62,000 bases of DNA. Source: Neocallimastix lanati (nom. inval.). Its lineage: Eukaryota > Neocallimastigomycota > Neocallimastigomycetes > Neocallimastigales > Neocallimastigaceae. The notes below the pieces were generated by a model, which was not told the origin of the DNA, did no database searches, and saw only the letters and a program-made list of their open reading frames with translations. The DNA lies in the NCBI GenBank assembly GCA_016946835.1, contig JACVTC010000035.1, positions 905,001-967,000 of the forward strand, given 5' to 3'. Shown here in pieces: positions 53,023-62,000 of this stretch. The first letter of the stretch is position 1; every line of letters starts with the position of its first letter. A program made the position numbers and the translations under genes.

Positions 53023-53116
53023 TTTATGCTATCAATTCACATAAAAGTATATATATTAAATAAAAATAACAGTAATAATGGGTATAAATTTTAATCAAAG
53101 TTTTTCAAATTATAAA

Positions 53117-54218
53117 TGTGTTGCATTTCGGAAAGTTGTATTTCCCAATGTTTCCTTAACGCCATAAATTTTTTAATATAAATAAATAAATAAATAAATA
53201 AATAAATTATAATCAAATTTAGAAATAAATATTTTTGTATTATTATTAAAAAATAAAATATTTTAAAATATTTTTTTTAATCTCTTTAGAACAAAAAGAT
53301 TGTAATGATCAAATGAAAAAGATTATTATTTATAATTAAAATTATTCTTAATTAAAAATCCACAATTGTTTAAAATTTTAATATTTTTTAAAAATTAATT
53401 TTTTATTTTTATTTCAAAAATTTTATTAATAACTTTTATATTTGTATCATTAATTTTATGAATATTATAAAACAAATTTTCAATTAAATGCTTTTTTTTA
53501 AAATTTTTATTATTAACTTTTATATCAATATTAATTTTATGAATACTATAAAATTAAAAGTCATGAAGGTTAAAAAAAAAATTTTTTTTGTAAAATTTTT
53601 ATTATTTAAATATTATATTTTTAAAGAATATTATATTTTTAAAGAATTTTTTATTTATGTATTTAATATTTAAAAGTATTATAAATATTTTAATTTTAAT
53701 TTTTATATTAATATAAAGACTTTTTTAAAAAAATATATATATATATATATATATATTTATACTTTTAAGAATATTTAAAATATTTTTTTTCATACATTTT
53801 TAAGAATATTTAAGAATATCTCATTTATATTTTTAAAATAAGTAACCCTTTTTAATTTTTAAATGATTTTATCATCATTATTATTATTATTTATTTTAAA
53901 TATATATATAGTGAAAATTTCAAAAATATTTTATTTTTTAAAATAATAATTTATTTTTAAAGAATAATTTACTTTTAACCAATATTTCACTTTTAAATAA
54001 TATTTTACTTTTAAACAATATTTTATTTATATATTTATTTTTAATTATATAAAACTTTTAATTTTTTACTAATGCAACTAATATTTAAAGAATATATTTT
54101 TTATATTTTTAAAATATATATACCTTTTTAATTTTTAAATGTTTCAATTCATTTTATTTTAAATGCTCTTTATAGATTTCAAGAATATTTCACTTTATTT
54201 TATTTTATTTTATTTTAT

Positions 54219-54261
<43 letters not shown>

Positions 54262-54303
54262 ATATATATAATGAAAATTTTAAAAATATTTTATTTTTAA
54301 AGA

Positions 54304-54346
<43 letters not shown>

Positions 54347-54468
54347 GAAATAATTATTAAATGAATAATAATAAAAAAAAATCTTTAACCCTAATTTAAC
54401 ATTATTTATTAAAATTATTTATTTATTTATTAAGATTAAACGACACATTTTCCGAAATGTAACACTCA
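53117..54468. mobile_element. Possible non-autonomous element with terminal inverted repeats
   Basis: The left end GTGTTGCATTTCGGAAAG (53118-53135) matches the reverse complement of the right end TTTTCCGAAATGTAACAC (54448-54465) with one mismatch over about 17 bases, in a region where CG-containing words are very rare. The 1.35-kb interior has no open frame. It is made of degenerate repeats around TTTTAAAGAATATT, a TAAA run (53182-53205), and TA and T runs. No clear target-site duplication was seen. Confidence 0.45.
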
Positions 54469-54708
54469 CGTATATATATAGAAAGTGTGGTATAAAAAAT
54501 AAAATTATAAATATTATTATAAATATTATTGAATGATAAATCGACAAAATTAAAGGAGTGAATAAATAAATATATTAAAAAAAAAAAAAAAAAAAAAAGA
54601 AGGGTAAAATATAAAGTATTAAAATTAAAATGTTATTTATAAATTATTATATATATAGTACATATAAATATATATTAAAGTAATTTTTTTTCTTGCTAAA
54701 TAAATAAA

Positions 54709-61690
<6,982 letters not shown>

Positions 61691-61699
61691 AAAATATTA

Positions 61700-61995
61700 A
61701 ATTCAGATGTAACAGGAACATAATCAAGACATAGCTAACTGGTTTCTGACATTTTTTCTCACCAATTATCCAAATTCAGATACTTTAAATTGAGCAAACC
61801 ATGTATATTATTAATAACCTTTTCTAACTTCAACTTACAATTGCTTAAGTCCAATGTTTCTAAAAACTAACAATTACAAATCTCTACAGGTACCGTTTCT
61901 ATATCACATCCACTTAAATCTAATTCCCTCAATTGTGTTAAATTTGCTATCTTATTAGAAACCTAATCAATATCGCTCCACGGTATATTTAAATA
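61700..61995 (-). pseudogene. Leucine-rich-repeat protein fragment with in-frame stops
   Basis: The minus strand reads VSNKIANLTQLRELDLSGCD, IETVPVEICN, a TAG stop, then FLETLDLSNCKLKLEKVINN and IHGLLNLKYLNLDNW before TGA. LxxLDLSxC and LxYLNLDNW are textbook LRR strands spaced by about 23-28 residues. Further TAG codons lie before (after SDID) and after the readable part. It is a broken copy or a fragment of one. The 5' side runs off the right edge of the window, so an intact neighbour cannot be excluded. Confidence 0.7.
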
Positions 61996-62000
61996 TTTTT

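Overview
The window looks like a nuclear contig of a very AT-rich eukaryote. By eye well over three quarters of the bases are A or T, homopolymer runs and microsatellites are everywhere, and GC rises only in exons and transposon relics. The genes have many GT..AG introns. They include an acidic ribosomal protein P1, a COPII coat protein Sec31, a Qb-SNARE, a large EF-hand protein of the type found with flagella, and Asn/Glu-repeat proteins. Together with abundant decayed LINEs this best fits an anaerobic gut fungus (Neocallimastigomycota). This is inference; an amoebozoan of the Dictyostelium type is the main alternative, but the high intron density argues against it.

Layout. 1-1940: a decayed LINE (+). 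2375-5291: a Qb-SNARE gene (+) with a 7-nt coding first exon and an 11-nt microexon. It converges on the ribosomal P1 gene (-, 5588-6460). 7500-12303: SEC31 (-, five exons). 12.3-20.1 kb: repeats, with a ~550-bp TTTTA microsatellite, LINE relics in both orientations and a tRNA-Met-like relic. 20809-24323: two paralogous cysteine-rich single-pass membrane proteins (-). 25.5-26.5 kb: a perfect 50-bp x 7 tandem array and a TTTA tract. 28793-30910: a PDI-like protein (+, five exons). 31.6-37.6 kb: a LINE graveyard with nested and inverted copies. 40622-44946: a 12-exon, 926-residue EF-hand protein (-). 46.2-49 kb: pseudogene-like exons, an old LINE and dispersed repeats. 49575-51017: an R3H-domain protein (-, four exons). 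52.8-54.5 kb: a dispersed repeat followed by a possible terminal-inverted-repeat element. 54709-60555: a 12-exon, 1384-residue coiled-coil protein with a C-terminal membrane anchor and a long Glu-Asn repeat (-). 61.7-62 kb: a broken leucine-rich-repeat gene.

How the genes relate. Sec31, the SNARE, the PDI-like protein and the two signal-peptide membrane proteins all belong to the secretory pathway, but they are separate transcription units and the grouping need not mean anything. The multi-exon gene models were assembled by hand from the sequence. In each one the GT/AG junctions keep the reading frame to the stop, which is the main support for the exon boundaries. No database search or alignment program was available, so family calls rest on recognised motifs.
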